Positions 45,770-54,639 of a DNA stretch of 64,000 nt are shown here, piece after piece. Below the pieces are notes generated by a model, which saw only the letters and a program-made list of their open reading frames with translations, was not told where the DNA came from and did not search any database. Both the position numbers and the translations under genes were made by a program. The DNA is from Nitrospira sp. (GTDB taxonomy: Bacteria; Nitrospirota; Nitrospiria; Nitrospirales; Nitrospiraceae), in NCBI GenBank assembly GCA_009594865.1, contig VOPT01000012.1:1-64000 (forward strand). The letters run 5' to 3'. How positions within the stretch are numbered: position 1 is the stretch's first letter; the number at the start of each line of letters is the position of its first letter.

Positions 45770-46132
45770 GTGATCATTAAACCGAACCGTGGTCGCGACT
45801 GGTTGGATTGGCAGCGGAAGCTGTGTTCTGCCGGGAAGTGGGTGGGGCTCGGCGCGCTGTTCCTGATGATGGGCGCGCTGCTGTTCGGGGAAATGGGCAT
45901 TTCCCGCTACCTACACTTGCGCGAACATGCGGAACAGTTGGATCACGAGCTCGCCGATTTGCAGCGATTGAATGGCGAACTGCGCGCGGATCTGGACCGC
46001 GTGCAGTATGACTCGATTCGCATCGAAGAGCTGGCTCGCGAGCGGTTGGGTTATGTGCGAAAAGGGGAAACTGTGTATCAACTCGCGCCGCTTGGAGAAA
46101 AGGAACGGCTCCCGACCGTGAAAACACCATGA
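45770..46132 (+). CDS. ftsB: FtsB/DivIC-like septum formation initiator protein
   Basis: 120 aa starting with GTG 45770, 5 bp after eno. A short cytoplasmic N-terminus, one transmembrane helix (~27-45), and then a periplasmic coiled coil (HAEQLDHELADLQRLNGELR) and the motif IEELARERLGYVRKGETVYQ are diagnostic of FtsB/DivIC. It acts in the FtsQLB complex that activates septal peptidoglycan synthesis. The eno-ftsB order is common in bacteria. Its stop overlaps the era start (ATGA). Confidence 0.88.
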   Translation: MIIKPNRGRDWLDWQRKLCSAGKWVGLGALFLMMGALLFGEMGISRYLHLREHAEQLDHELADLQRLNGELRADLDRVQYDSIRIEELARERLGYVRKGETVYQLAPLGEKERLPTVKTP

Positions 46133-47013
46133 AATTCGGCAGTGTGGCCATTATCGGGCGTTCGAATGTCGGGAAATCCACCCTCCTGAATCGCCTGCTG
46201 AAGGAAAAAATCGCCATCGTCTCCGACAAGCCGCAAACCACCAGGACGCGGATCCTGGGTGTGGCGCATGTGGAAGGGGCCCAGATCGTGTTTCTCGACA
46301 CGCCGGGATTTCACGAGCCGCGCCATTTGCTGAATCGTCGTATGGTGCGGACGACGTTGGATACTTTCGACGATGCCGATGTGCTGTATGTGGTCGTCGA
46401 GGCGACCTCCCAGCCAGGCCCCGGCGATCTGGCTGTGATCGAACATGTCAAGCAGGCGGTCGCCAAGCAGGCGCGCCCGGTGGTGCTCGTGATCAACAAA
46501 GTCGATCTGGTCAATAAGTCGCGGCTGCTGCCTCTCATGGAGCAGTATCTGCGCATTTTCCCCTGGACGGAAATGGTGCCCGTCTCTGCGCAGACCGCCG
46601 ACAATACCGACCGGCTATTATCGGTCACGGTGTCGCTGCTAGCCGAAGGGGAAGCTACCTACAATGAGGATATGATCACGGATCAATCCATGCGGACTCT
46701 CGCGGCAGAACTCATCCGTGAAAAAATTCTGCAACAGACCTACGAAGAGATCCCACACTCCGTGGCGGTCGAGATCGAAGAGTTTGTGGAGACGAAAAAA
46801 TTGATCAAGATCGGAGCCGTGGTGATCGTCGAAAAGGAATCTCAGAAAGGGATCCTGATCGGCAAACACGGCGAGCGCCTCAAGTCAGTAGGGACAGCAG
46901 CGCGGGAAGATATGGAACGGTTGTTCGGCACAAAAGTGTTTGTGAAACTGTGGGTCAAAGTGCGCGAATCGTGGCGAGAGGACGAACAAACCCTCGCGGA
47001 GTTAGGTTATTAA
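46129..47013 (+). CDS. era: GTPase Era
   Basis: 294 aa. G1 GRSNVGKS (10-17), G2 PQTTRTRI, G3 DTPG (57-60), G4 NKVD (123-126) and G5 SAQ give a complete Era/TrmE-type GTPase, followed by the KH domain (VEIEEFVETKKLIKIGAVVI; GILIGKHGERLKSVGTAARE) that binds the 3' end of 16S rRNA. It assists 30S ribosome maturation at the membrane. It is translationally coupled to ftsB. Confidence 0.97.
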   Translation: MKFGSVAIIGRSNVGKSTLLNRLLKEKIAIVSDKPQTTRTRILGVAHVEGAQIVFLDTPGFHEPRHLLNRRMVRTTLDTFDDADVLYVVVEATSQPGPGDLAVIEHVKQAVAKQARPVVLVINKVDLVNKSRLLPLMEQYLRIFPWTEMVPVSAQTADNTDRLLSVTVSLLAEGEATYNEDMITDQSMRTLAAELIREKILQQTYEEIPHSVAVEIEEFVETKKLIKIGAVVIVEKESQKGILIGKHGERLKSVGTAAREDMERLFGTKVFVKLWVKVRESWREDEQTLAELGY

Positions 47014-47119
47014 CGACCTCACCATCCAACCGCCGGAACCGGCGCGACTCCCAGAGAAGGAGCCGCTCGGGAAAGATCTGTCTCGCGACGCCGCTGGTAA
47101 CGGGCAGGCGAAGTCTGAC

Positions 47120-48457
47120 GTGCGCCTAGTTTCCATTCAACGACTCTTGCGACGCGGGGCGATTACCAACCTGGCGAAAATGCTTGCGCGCATGCATCCG
47201 GCAGACATTGCCAATGTAATCGATCACCTCTCGTCGCAGAAAGAAAAACGGGAAATCTTTGAGTTGGTGCGAGGAGACGTGAAGCGCGGGCAAGTGCTGA
47301 GCGAATTGGATGGCGAGAGCATCACGCTGGTGCTGTCCGATCTGCTGCCGTCCGATTCCGCCTGGTTGTTGAAAGACCTCGGTTCCGACGATATCGCTCA
47401 TATTCTGAGTGTCATTCCGAACGATCGCGCCAAGGAGATCCTGGCGTTGATGCGGACGGAAGACTCCACTGAAATCGCCGATCTGTTGAAGTATCCGAAG
47501 GGCACGGCCGGCGGCATCATGACCACGGAGTTTTTCGCCCTGTTCGAGGATGCCACGGCGCAGGAGGCGATCCGCCGCCTGCAGCAGGCGACCGACGCCG
47601 AAATGGTGTTCTACATTTATGTGACCGATAAGGAAGATCGCCTTGTCGGGGTCTTGTCACTTCGCCAATTGCTGACCGTTCCTCCAGCCACTCCGCTCAA
47701 GAACATCATGACACGAGACTTGATCAGTGTCGCCGTCGATATGGACCAGGAGGAAGTGTCGCGCCAGGTGGCGAGTTACAACTTGCTCGCGATTCCGGTC
47801 GTCGAGAAGGACGGGAAATTGGTCGGCATCATCACCGTGGACGACGTCGTGGACGTCATCCGTGAAGAGGCGACCGAAGACATGTTGAAGATGGCCGGCG
47901 CCGTTGAGGAGGACGCGATGTTCAAGTCCTCCAGCATGGCCGCCGCGCGTGTCCGTTTGCCATGGCTGTTTACCAATCTGGTGGGAAGCCTGCTTTCCGG
48001 GATGCTGCTCTGGATGTTCCGGTACACGATTCAGGAAGTCGTCGCCATTGTCAGTTTCATCCCAGTCATCGCGGCGATGGGAGGCAACGTCGGGCTGCAG
48101 TCCTCCACACTCATCATTCGAGGCCTGGCGACCGGACTCGTGGAACTCACCGATGTCTGGAAGATTTTCTTTCGTGAAGCGAAGATCGCTTTCTTAATGG
48201 GCATTGCCTGCAGCCTCATGCTGACGGTGGTCGGGTGGTTATGGCATCAGGTGTTTCTCGGCATGGTGGTCGGGGTGTCACTCATCACGGCCTTTCTCGT
48301 CTCCACAAGCATGGCCACGGTGATGCCGATCGTCTTGAAGCGAATGGGTGTCGATCCTGCGGTGGCGGCCGGGCCTTTTGTGACGACGGCCAACGATATC
48401 ACCGGGATTGCGATTTACCTTACCCTGGCGACGATCTTCCTCGAGCAGATCCGATAA
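47120..48457 (+). CDS. mgtE: MgtE-family magnesium transporter
   Basis: 445 aa from GTG 47120. The cytosolic N domain (LARMHPADIANVIDHLSSQK) precedes two CBS domains (GGIMTTEFFALFEDATAQEA; IMTRDLISVAVDMDQEEVSR), a connecting helix and five transmembrane helices with the filter-lining stretch VSFIPVIAAMGGNVGLQSST. MgtE channels import Mg2+ and close when Mg2+ occupies the N/CBS domains. The frame stays open without ATG/GTG/TTG back to 47006, and that part (PPEPARLPEKEPLGKDLSRD) reads like protein, so a non-canonical upstream start is possible. It lies 106 bp after era. Confidence 0.93.
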   Translation: MRLVSIQRLLRRGAITNLAKMLARMHPADIANVIDHLSSQKEKREIFELVRGDVKRGQVLSELDGESITLVLSDLLPSDSAWLLKDLGSDDIAHILSVIPNDRAKEILALMRTEDSTEIADLLKYPKGTAGGIMTTEFFALFEDATAQEAIRRLQQATDAEMVFYIYVTDKEDRLVGVLSLRQLLTVPPATPLKNIMTRDLISVAVDMDQEEVSRQVASYNLLAIPVVEKDGKLVGIITVDDVVDVIREEATEDMLKMAGAVEEDAMFKSSSMAAARVRLPWLFTNLVGSLLSGMLLWMFRYTIQEVVAIVSFIPVIAAMGGNVGLQSSTLIIRGLATGLVELTDVWKIFFREAKIAFLMGIACSLMLTVVGWLWHQVFLGMVVGVSLITAFLVSTSMATVMPIVLKRMGVDPAVAAGPFVTTANDITGIAIYLTLATIFLEQIR

Positions 48458-48511
48458 GATGCGATCCGGGCCTCCTCGTTCCCATGTAATTTCTCGGCGC
48501 AGGGTGAAGAG

Positions 48512-49270
48512 ATGCCGCTGGTAAAGACGGCCGCGATCGTGCTGCAGAGCCGGAAATGGGGCGACGCCGACCGGATTGTCACCTGTTACACGCTACGATT
48601 GGGAAAACTGCGTGGAGTCGCACGGGGCGCACGTCGGCTGAAGAGCCGATTGGGCGGCATGATCGAGCCCTTTACCCTCTGCCAGCTGGACCTGTTTGAA
48701 AAGCCCGGGGACTCATTGTACCGCATCTCGCAGGTTGCGCTGGATGAACCGTTCGCAAAACTTCGCAGCGATCTGGCCTTGATGACGGCCGCCGGCCGAA
48801 TGGTCAATCTCGTGGGCGCCGTCATGGCGGAAGGAGATCCCGAACCGCGCGTGTTTGAAATGCTGGAATCGGGGTTGCGGACGTTGCTGGAGAGCCGGGA
48901 CGCGGCCTGGACCACGTTGTTGTTTCAAATTCGCTTGCTGGGGATCACCGGATTTCGTCCGCAAACCGAACAGTGCGCCACCTGTGGACAAGTGCACCGA
49001 ACTCCTCTTCCGCAATTTTCTCCGCTGGCTGGAGGGATGGTGTGTGAGCGCTGCGCGAGCCGTCAGCCGTTTCGGTGCACGGCCTTGTCCCGTGGCAGCG
49101 TGGCGTTTCTCCAGCAAGCCTTACACATGCAGCCGGCGCTGCTGAGCCGGCTACACGCAGCAGGGCAAGTGCGGGCGGAAGTCGAATCGGTAATCGAGAG
49201 TTATGTCACCGTGGTGGCCGGTCGGCGTTTGCCGGCTGTGGATTTTTTGACCAGCGGCGGACCTGCATAG
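48512..49270 (+). CDS. recO: DNA repair protein RecO
   Basis: 252 aa. The N-terminal OB fold (KTAAIVLQSRKWGDADRIVT CYT, then LGKLRGVARGARRLKSRLGG) and the C-terminal zinc module (C-x2-C ... C-x2-C in EQCATCGQVHRTPL and GGMVCERC) are typical. RecO anneals single strands and helps load RecA with RecR and RecF. The family, and its Zn ligands, are complete here. It follows mgtE after 54 bp. Confidence 0.93.
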   Translation: MPLVKTAAIVLQSRKWGDADRIVTCYTLRLGKLRGVARGARRLKSRLGGMIEPFTLCQLDLFEKPGDSLYRISQVALDEPFAKLRSDLALMTAAGRMVNLVGAVMAEGDPEPRVFEMLESGLRTLLESRDAAWTTLLFQIRLLGITGFRPQTEQCATCGQVHRTPLPQFSPLAGGMVCERCASRQPFRCTALSRGSVAFLQQALHMQPALLSRLHAAGQVRAEVESVIESYVTVVAGRRLPAVDFLTSGGPA

Positions 49271-49327
49271 TGTGATGGTGCTGTTCGCAAGGTCTATTAT
49301 TCAAGGCGCGAGGGAGCGTTGATTGCT

Positions 49328-49684
49328 ATGGGTGAACCGGTGCTCGAGCCCGTCGATATGGAATGGGTCGAGAAGGGTGTCTTAAGCATTACGTGGAGTG
49401 ATGGGCACAAGGCCCGCTACCCGGTCCGGTATCTCCGTCAGCATTGTCCCTGCGCCGCCTGCACGGATGAATGGACGGGGGAATTGCGTCTCAAGCCCGA
49501 TGATGTGCCGCTGGTCATCATGCTGCAAGACATTCAGCCGGTGGGACGGTATGCCTTTCAATTTACGTGGAGCGATGGGCACGATACCGGAATCTACTCC
49601 TATTCGTTCCTTCGCCGGCTGTGCCAGTGTGATGTCTGTCAGCCGGTGAAACCGGTGGAACCACGATCTCGGCGGTTGCTGTGA
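49328..49684 (+). CDS. DUF971-family small protein
   Basis: 118 aa from ATG 49328; a TTG three codons earlier sits too close to the GGGAG to be favoured. Repeated motifs ITWSDGHKARYPVRYLRQHC-PCAACTDE and FTWSDGHDTGIYSYSFLRRLCQC-DVCQ define DUF971 (also the N-terminus of gamma-butyrobetaine hydroxylases). The Cys clusters suggest zinc or iron-sulfur binding. In other bacteria such genes occur near Fe-S assembly or Mrp-type genes; here no such neighbour is present. It may be cotranscribed with the next lipoprotein gene, whose frame begins before its end. Confidence 0.88.
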   Translation: MGEPVLEPVDMEWVEKGVLSITWSDGHKARYPVRYLRQHCPCAACTDEWTGELRLKPDDVPLVIMLQDIQPVGRYAFQFTWSDGHDTGIYSYSFLRRLCQCDVCQPVKPVEPRSRRLL

Positions 49685-49731
49685 TCGATACGCATGCTGC
49701 GCACAGACTGGAGAGGGAAAGGCGGGATTGG

Positions 49732-50193
49732 ATGAACGTCTCGAGACTTGCTTCCGTGGGCCTGTGGCTGCTGATCGGACTCGTGTCCGTGGCCTGTTCA
49801 GGAATCCCTCCGCTGGACCAGCAGAAACGGCTGATCCAGGCCGGAGACCTTAAAATTCAGCAATTGACGCCGCGAGCCTTTGTCGAGAGCTGGGGCGAGC
49901 CTACCTACACCCATCAGCAGTTTACGCACTTCTTCGGCATGCCCGATGGTCAACTGATTCCCCAGGCGCGCATGGCGCTCGGTGAATCGCCTCAGGGATG
50001 GGAAACGGGCCTCGCTGCGGGTGATGCCTTCTTCATGGCCTATGCAGATCGCGGAGTCTATCTCGTGTTTCTTGAGGGCGTGCTCGTGTACCATGAGGCC
50101 ATGTCAGCCGAAAAAGTGCATGCGGTCGGCAAAACTTGGAAATTCGAGTCTCAGTTCAAGACGCGACTTGAATCGTCCCCTGGTTTGAAATAG
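49732..50193 (+). CDS. Putative lipoprotein, unknown function (153 aa)
   Basis: The start is placed at ATG 49732 (MNVSRLASVGLWLLIGLVSV, then ACSG). This gives a clean lipoprotein signal with Cys at position ~22, and AAGGCGGGA lies upstream. A GTG at 49681 would add a hydrophilic 17-residue lead that spoils the signal. The mature part (LTPRAFVESWGEPTYTHQQF, FMAYADRGVYLVFLEGVLVY) looks like a small alpha/beta domain. No family is recognised. It lies 48 bp after the DUF971 stop and 17 bp before glgA. Confidence 0.72.
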   Translation: MNVSRLASVGLWLLIGLVSVACSGIPPLDQQKRLIQAGDLKIQQLTPRAFVESWGEPTYTHQQFTHFFGMPDGQLIPQARMALGESPQGWETGLAAGDAFFMAYADRGVYLVFLEGVLVYHEAMSAEKVHAVGKTWKFESQFKTRLESSPGLK

Positions 50194-50210
50194 GCCTAGT
50201 ATCTTCTCCC

Positions 50211-51734
50211 ATGAATCTGACTCCCGATCAGCCTCCCCTGAACATTTGTATGGTGGCATCAGAGGTCGTGCCGTTGGCGAAAACGGGCGGCCTTGCCGAC
50301 GTCGTCGGTGCGTTGGCCGTTGAATTTGCCAAGCTGGGACACGATGTCTGCGTCATGTTGCCGGCGTATCGACACGTCGATGAGCTGGGGTATCAGATGA
50401 CGGAAGGTGTCCGCTTCTCTGTTCCCAGCGGGCATGGCCCGATTGATACGCGAGTGCAGGAAGTGTTCGCGCCGCCGCTGCACGTACAAGGGCCGGGGCG
50501 CCTGCGCGTCTTTGTCGTTCGACACGATCCGTATTTTTCCCGCTCTGGCCTGTATCAAGAAGCCGGCCGCGACTATCCCGACAACCTGGATCGGTTTGCG
50601 TCTTTCTGTCGCACCGTCATGGAGATGCTCATTCATTTCGGCGAGCACGATGGATGGCGGGCGGATCTCCTCCACGTGCACGATTGGCAGGCCGCGCTCT
50701 GTGCAGTCTATCTGCGGACGTTGTATCAAGGGCGGCCGTCATTGAGCCACACCCGTAGCGTGTTGACCATCCATAATCTCGGCTATCAGGGGTTGTTTCC
50801 CGCGACGCAGTTTTCTTCGACGGGGTTGCCGCTGCACCTGTTCGCGCCTGCCGCACTCGAATTTTACGGACAGGTTAATGTGTTGAAGGGCGGGTTGGTC
50901 TTCGCTGATCTGCTGACGACGGTCAGCCCCACCTACAGCCAGGAAATACAACGCGCGGAATATGGGTGCGGCCTGGAGGGAGTCATCACTGAGCGGAAAG
51001 GGGTGCTGTTCGGCATTGTCAACGGGATTGACACGGAAATCTGGAATCCGGCTACTGACCCCTACGTGATCGCTCCCTATCATGCATCGGACCTCGCTGG
51101 GAAGGCTCGCTGCAAGAAGGCGCTGCAACGGGAATTGGGACTCCGTCTGCTGAAGTGCCCGCTGCTCGGGGTGATTGCCAGGCTGACCAGCCAAAAAGGC
51201 ATCGATCTCGTGATCGACGTGCTTCCCGAGCTCATGGAGCTTGATGTGCAAGTTGTCATTCTCGGCACCGGAGAGCCGCACTATGAGCAGGAGGTGGGTG
51301 AGTGGGCCGGGCGCTATCCAGGAAAAATTGCCGTTCGGACTGTGTTTGATGAAGGATTGGCTCACCGGATTGAAGCGGGGGCGGATATGTTTATCATGCC
51401 ATCTCGCTATGAGCCGTGCGGTCTCAGCCAACTGTATAGTCTGCGGTATGGGACAGTGCCTATTGTGAGAAAAACCGGCGGGCTGGCGGATACAGTCGTC
51501 GCCTACACACCGCGAGCCTTCAAGGAATCCCGGGCCACCGGTTTTAGTTTTACGGATTCCAGTTCCGCGTCGCTCCTGACCTGCCTATTACTCGCAATGT
51601 CTGTGTATCGAAAGAAGGCGGATTGGCAGCGCATTGTGAAGACCGGAATGACGCAGGATCTCTCCTGGAGTCGGTCGGCGACAACCTACGTGCACTTATT
51701 CCGGCAGGTGATTTCTCAAGGGGGCGATCAGTGA
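50211..51734 (+). CDS. glgA: Glycogen synthase (ADP-glucose type, GT5)
   Basis: 507 aa. N-terminal KTGGLADVVGAL (Lys24) binds ADP-glucose. HDWQAALCAVYLRTL and SVLTIHNLGYQGLFPATQFS are typical of GT5, and the C-terminal Rossmann half has GVIARLTSQKGIDLVIDVLP, MPSRYEPCGLSQLYSLRYGT and VRKTGGLADTV. It elongates alpha-1,4-glucan from ADP-glucose in the cytoplasm, providing carbon storage. No other glycogen gene is adjacent. It converges with the lipoprotein gene at 51771 after 36 bp. Confidence 0.95.
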   Translation: MNLTPDQPPLNICMVASEVVPLAKTGGLADVVGALAVEFAKLGHDVCVMLPAYRHVDELGYQMTEGVRFSVPSGHGPIDTRVQEVFAPPLHVQGPGRLRVFVVRHDPYFSRSGLYQEAGRDYPDNLDRFASFCRTVMEMLIHFGEHDGWRADLLHVHDWQAALCAVYLRTLYQGRPSLSHTRSVLTIHNLGYQGLFPATQFSSTGLPLHLFAPAALEFYGQVNVLKGGLVFADLLTTVSPTYSQEIQRAEYGCGLEGVITERKGVLFGIVNGIDTEIWNPATDPYVIAPYHASDLAGKARCKKALQRELGLRLLKCPLLGVIARLTSQKGIDLVIDVLPELMELDVQVVILGTGEPHYEQEVGEWAGRYPGKIAVRTVFDEGLAHRIEAGADMFIMPSRYEPCGLSQLYSLRYGTVPIVRKTGGLADTVVAYTPRAFKESRATGFSFTDSSSASLLTCLLLAMSVYRKKADWQRIVKTGMTQDLSWSRSATTYVHLFRQVISQGGDQ

Positions 51735-51770
51735 AGCGGTTGCATGCGCGTGAGGGCGAGGTTAGGAAGA

Positions 51771-52259
51771 TTATCGAAGCGCCGCTTGCAGCGTCAGTTC
51801 CAGCTGGGTGAGCCGTTCCCGTGCCTGTGCCGTGTAGTAGGCATAATCAGATTCCGCGTGGCCGTGTAATACTTCCCGAAACTGATGTCTTGCCACATCT
51901 AACTCGCCGGCCGACATGGCCAGATTTCCTGCATGCAAACCGCAGGATGCCGCCATGGCGTGAACATCCACCGCCAGGCGCGAAGACGGTTGGGCGACCA
52001 TATTTTTCAGACCAGCTGGTAGGATGGTGTCGAGCGACGACCGCGTGGTTTGAGCGCGACTGACGTCTTGTAATTTGGTGGAGTCCTGCAAGGCGACCTG
52101 GCTCTCATCAGCTGAGAGGCAATGGGTGTAGGTGCTCCATACATCCATGAATCTGACATTGTCGTATCGGACCGAGGTGACGGCCGGATTGGATTGGCAG
52201 CCTAGGGCGGTGAGGGCCATGAGTAGGAAGATGATTTGGCGTAACGTTAGGTATCGCAT
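51771..52259 (-). CDS. Putative lipoprotein with helical repeats
   Basis: 162 aa from ATG 52259 (MRYLTLRQIIFLLMALTALG then C). The lipobox LTALGC gives Cys21. A longer frame to 52304 adds a charged lead without signal character. The mature region is mostly helical; AGNLAMSAGELDVARHQFRE VLHGHAESDYAYYTAQARER looks like one TPR-like helix pair. The function is not recognised, though it may be an outer-membrane or periplasmic adaptor. It is transcribed alone and convergent with glgA. Confidence 0.75.
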   Translation of the reverse strand: MRYLTLRQIIFLLMALTALGCQSNPAVTSVRYDNVRFMDVWSTYTHCLSADESQVALQDSTKLQDVSRAQTTRSSLDTILPAGLKNMVAQPSSRLAVDVHAMAASCGLHAGNLAMSAGELDVARHQFREVLHGHAESDYAYYTAQARERLTQLELTLQAALR

Positions 52260-52898
52260 GGTGCCAGTCTTTTCCGATCTATCATCCCCTCGCATCTTGT
52301 CCACGGATTGAGCAAGTCTCGCGCCAGGGGTGGCGCATGTAAGTCATTGAATTATTTGTGGCCGGTTGTTATTCGTGGGACCGGTGCTGTCTCAATTAGA
52401 GTTCACTGTGGGGAATACGACACGGATGATGAGATCCTGCGGCGCACGCCAGACGACTAGCTAAAACGCATGCCGCGGATGAGGACGTGAGGATCGATTC
52501 TGTACCGATTGGAGAATCTGCCCTATGCCCGATGCTCGTCGGGTCGATAGCGTCTCGCCACCGGGGGCAGCTGGATGCCGCTGACTGTATCGCGATTCAT
52601 CAATGAAGCTGCATGGATGAGCCCAACTCGCGCCTATTGGCATCGCATCCATCCGTGAAGAATCGGTAGCGCCAGGGCTACAGGCTCGGCTACTATCTGC
52701 CATCGTAAATGAGTCAGTCGCATCGGCCTATGAAGACGTGCGCCAATGCGACTCATTCAACTCGGCAGAGAATGGATGCTGTTCGCGAATCATTGACGAC
52801 GACTAAGTTTGTTGCGACTTGATGGCCTTCCATATGATACGAAGGATGTCTTCGTCAACGAACGACACAGAAAATCCTCAGGAAAGGTTCCTTCGCCA
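52260..52898. other. 639-bp divergent intergenic region
   Basis: This separates the minus-strand lipoprotein gene from the phosphonate operon. A minus-strand frame at 52461-52703 (Ser/Arg/Pro-rich) and the plus-strand frame extending upstream of 52899 look non-coding. The only structure seen is a hairpin at 52708-52757. It presumably holds promoters for both flanking genes, but no convincing -35/-10 pair was found. Confidence 0.5.
52708..52757. promoter_or_regulatory. Imperfect inverted repeat upstream of the phosphonate genes
   Basis: AATGAGTC-AGTCGCAT-CGGC at the left pairs with GCC-AATGCGACTCATT at the right (arms 52708-52727 and 52742-52757, one small bulge). The arms are long enough for a stable RNA hairpin or for a dimeric regulator. 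It lies about 140 bp before the pepM start. No T-run follows on either strand, so a terminator is unlikely. Confidence 0.4.
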
Positions 52899-54533
52899 AT
52901 GAATTCAGGACAACCGGTGACCAAGACCCGCCAGTTTCGACAGTTGCTCCTCTCTGAACAACTGGAGTTTATTTGTGAAGCGCACAATGGACTCAGTGCC
53001 AAAATCGTAGAGGAAGCGGGGTTTCCGGGCATCTGGGCCAGCGGCCTGTCCATTTCCGCCCAGTTCGGCGTGCGTGACAACAATGAAGCAAGTTGGACGC
53101 AGGTTCTCGAGGATCTGGAATTCATGTCCGACGCCACCAAAATTCCGATTCTCCTCGATGGTGACACGGGCTACGGGAATTTCAACAATATGCAGCGGCT
53201 CATCCGCAAGCTGGAACAGCGTAACATTGCTGCGGTGTGCATTGAGGACAAACTCTTTCCCAAGACCAACAGTTTTTTGAAGGGCGATGCGCAGCCGATG
53301 GCCGATATGCATGAATTCTGCGGCAAAATCAAAGCCGGCAAGGACGCGCAAATTGATCCTGATTTCTGCATTATCGCCAGGGTGGAGGCCTTCATTTGTG
53401 GCTGGGGTTTGACGGAGGCATTACGTCGGGCTGAAGCGTATCACCAAGCTGGCGCCGACGGGATCCTGATCCATAGTGCGCTCTCGGTCCCTGATGAAAT
53501 CCTGGCCTTCAAGCGGGAATGGGGAAATCGATGTCCCGTGGTCATCGTTCCCACGAAGTATTATTCCACGCCGACGGATGTCTTTCGGCAACACGGATTT
53601 TCGATGGTGATCTGGGCGAACCACATGCTTCGTGCGGCGGTGTCGGTCATGCAAAAAACTGCACGGGCGTTGAAGCAGAGTGAGAATCTGCTTTCTATCG
53701 AAGACAAGGTCGCCCCTGTTTCCGAAATCTTCCGTTTGCAGAATGCCGCGGAACTGTTGGAGGCTGAGGAACGCTACCTTCCCCGCGGTGCCGAGGGCAC
53801 GTCAGCGGTGGTATTGGCGGCCTCTCGCGGCGAGGAATTGGGAGAGCTCACCGAGGATCAGCCAAAAACTATGGTCAAGATTCAGGGGACGCCGATCCTG
53901 TCACACATCGTCGATGCGTACAATGCCGTGGGAATGAAGGATATTCTGGTCGTGCGCGGATACAAAAAGGAAGCCGTCAACCTGCCCAACCTCACCTATG
54001 TCGACAATCCGGAGTATTCGCAAACCGGCGAGTTGGCCTCGCTGTCCCTGGCGCTGCAATCGAGGAAAGGGCTCTTTCAGCCGACGATCATTTCGTATGG
54101 CGATGTGTTGTTCAACAAGTACATCCCGCAGGCGCTGTGCCAAGAGCCGGATGATTGCGTGATTTTCGTCGATAGCAACTGGCGGGACCAAACGAGTTAT
54201 GCGCGCTTAGGAGGGTTTGTCGAGTGCACGATTCCGAATTCGCGGAAGGCCTTCAACGCGAAAGTATATCTCAAACAATTGGGAAATCGGCTTCCGACTG
54301 ACGCCATTCACGGAGTCTGGATGGGATTTCTTAAACTTTCTCCGTCCGCAGCCTGCGATATCAACCATCTTCTCATAGAGATGCTGGCAGACCCGCAGCA
54401 TGGCAAGGCCGGCATTCCGAAGTTGCTGCAGGAACTGTTGCGGCGAGGATATCCCATTCGGGTGTTGTATACCGTGGGGCACTGGCTGGATATCAATAGC
54501 CTTGACGATGTGGTGCAGGCCGGAAATTTTTGA
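52899..54533 (+). CDS. pepM: Phosphoenolpyruvate mutase fused to a nucleotidyltransferase
   Basis: 544 aa from ATG 52899, with AGGAAAGG upstream. Residues 1-~290 are PEP mutase: LLDGDTGYG (Asp87/89, Mg site) and the discriminating EDKxFPKxxS (116-125, [10 protein letters not shown]), which separates PEP mutase from isocitrate-lyase relatives. From ~301, [27 protein letters not shown] is a nucleotidyltransferase signature, and the domain continues to the end. PEP mutase forms the C-P bond of phosphonopyruvate. The second domain probably activates a phosphonate as a CMP or similar derivative for transfer to a glycan or lipid. The next gene, phosphonopyruvate decarboxylase, pulls the reaction forward. 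An aminotransferase is not found nearby. Confidence 0.93.
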   Translation: MNSGQPVTKTRQFRQLLLSEQLEFICEAHNGLSAKIVEEAGFPGIWASGLSISAQFGVRDNNEASWTQVLEDLEFMSDATKIPILLDGDTGYGNFNNMQRLIRKLEQRNIAAVCIEDKLFPKTNSFLKGDAQPMADMHEFCGKIKAGKDAQIDPDFCIIARVEAFICGWGLTEALRRAEAYHQAGADGILIHSALSVPDEILAFKREWGNRCPVVIVPTKYYSTPTDVFRQHGFSMVIWANHMLRAAVSVMQKTARALKQSENLLSIEDKVAPVSEIFRLQNAAELLEAEERYLPRGAEGTSAVVLAASRGEELGELTEDQPKTMVKIQGTPILSHIVDAYNAVGMKDILVVRGYKKEAVNLPNLTYVDNPEYSQTGELASLSLALQSRKGLFQPTIISYGDVLFNKYIPQALCQEPDDCVIFVDSNWRDQTSYARLGGFVECTIPNSRKAFNAKVYLKQLGNRLPTDAIHGVWMGFLKLSPSAACDINHLLIEMLADPQHGKAGIPKLLQELLRRGYPIRVLYTVGHWLDINSLDDVVQAGNF

Positions 54534-54639
54534 TGGCTCATTCCGTCCGCCGATGAGAGCTCTTGGCGGACTCACCTCCATTCGTAGACTCTTTCGCTGG
54601 TTCGTCTAGTCATGACGTCGTGGTTTGGAGAAATAGGGC

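Noticed and set aside
52461..52703. 80-aa minus-strand frame in the pepM upstream region
   Set aside because: Ser/Arg/Pro-rich, with no ribosome-binding site or recognisable motif.
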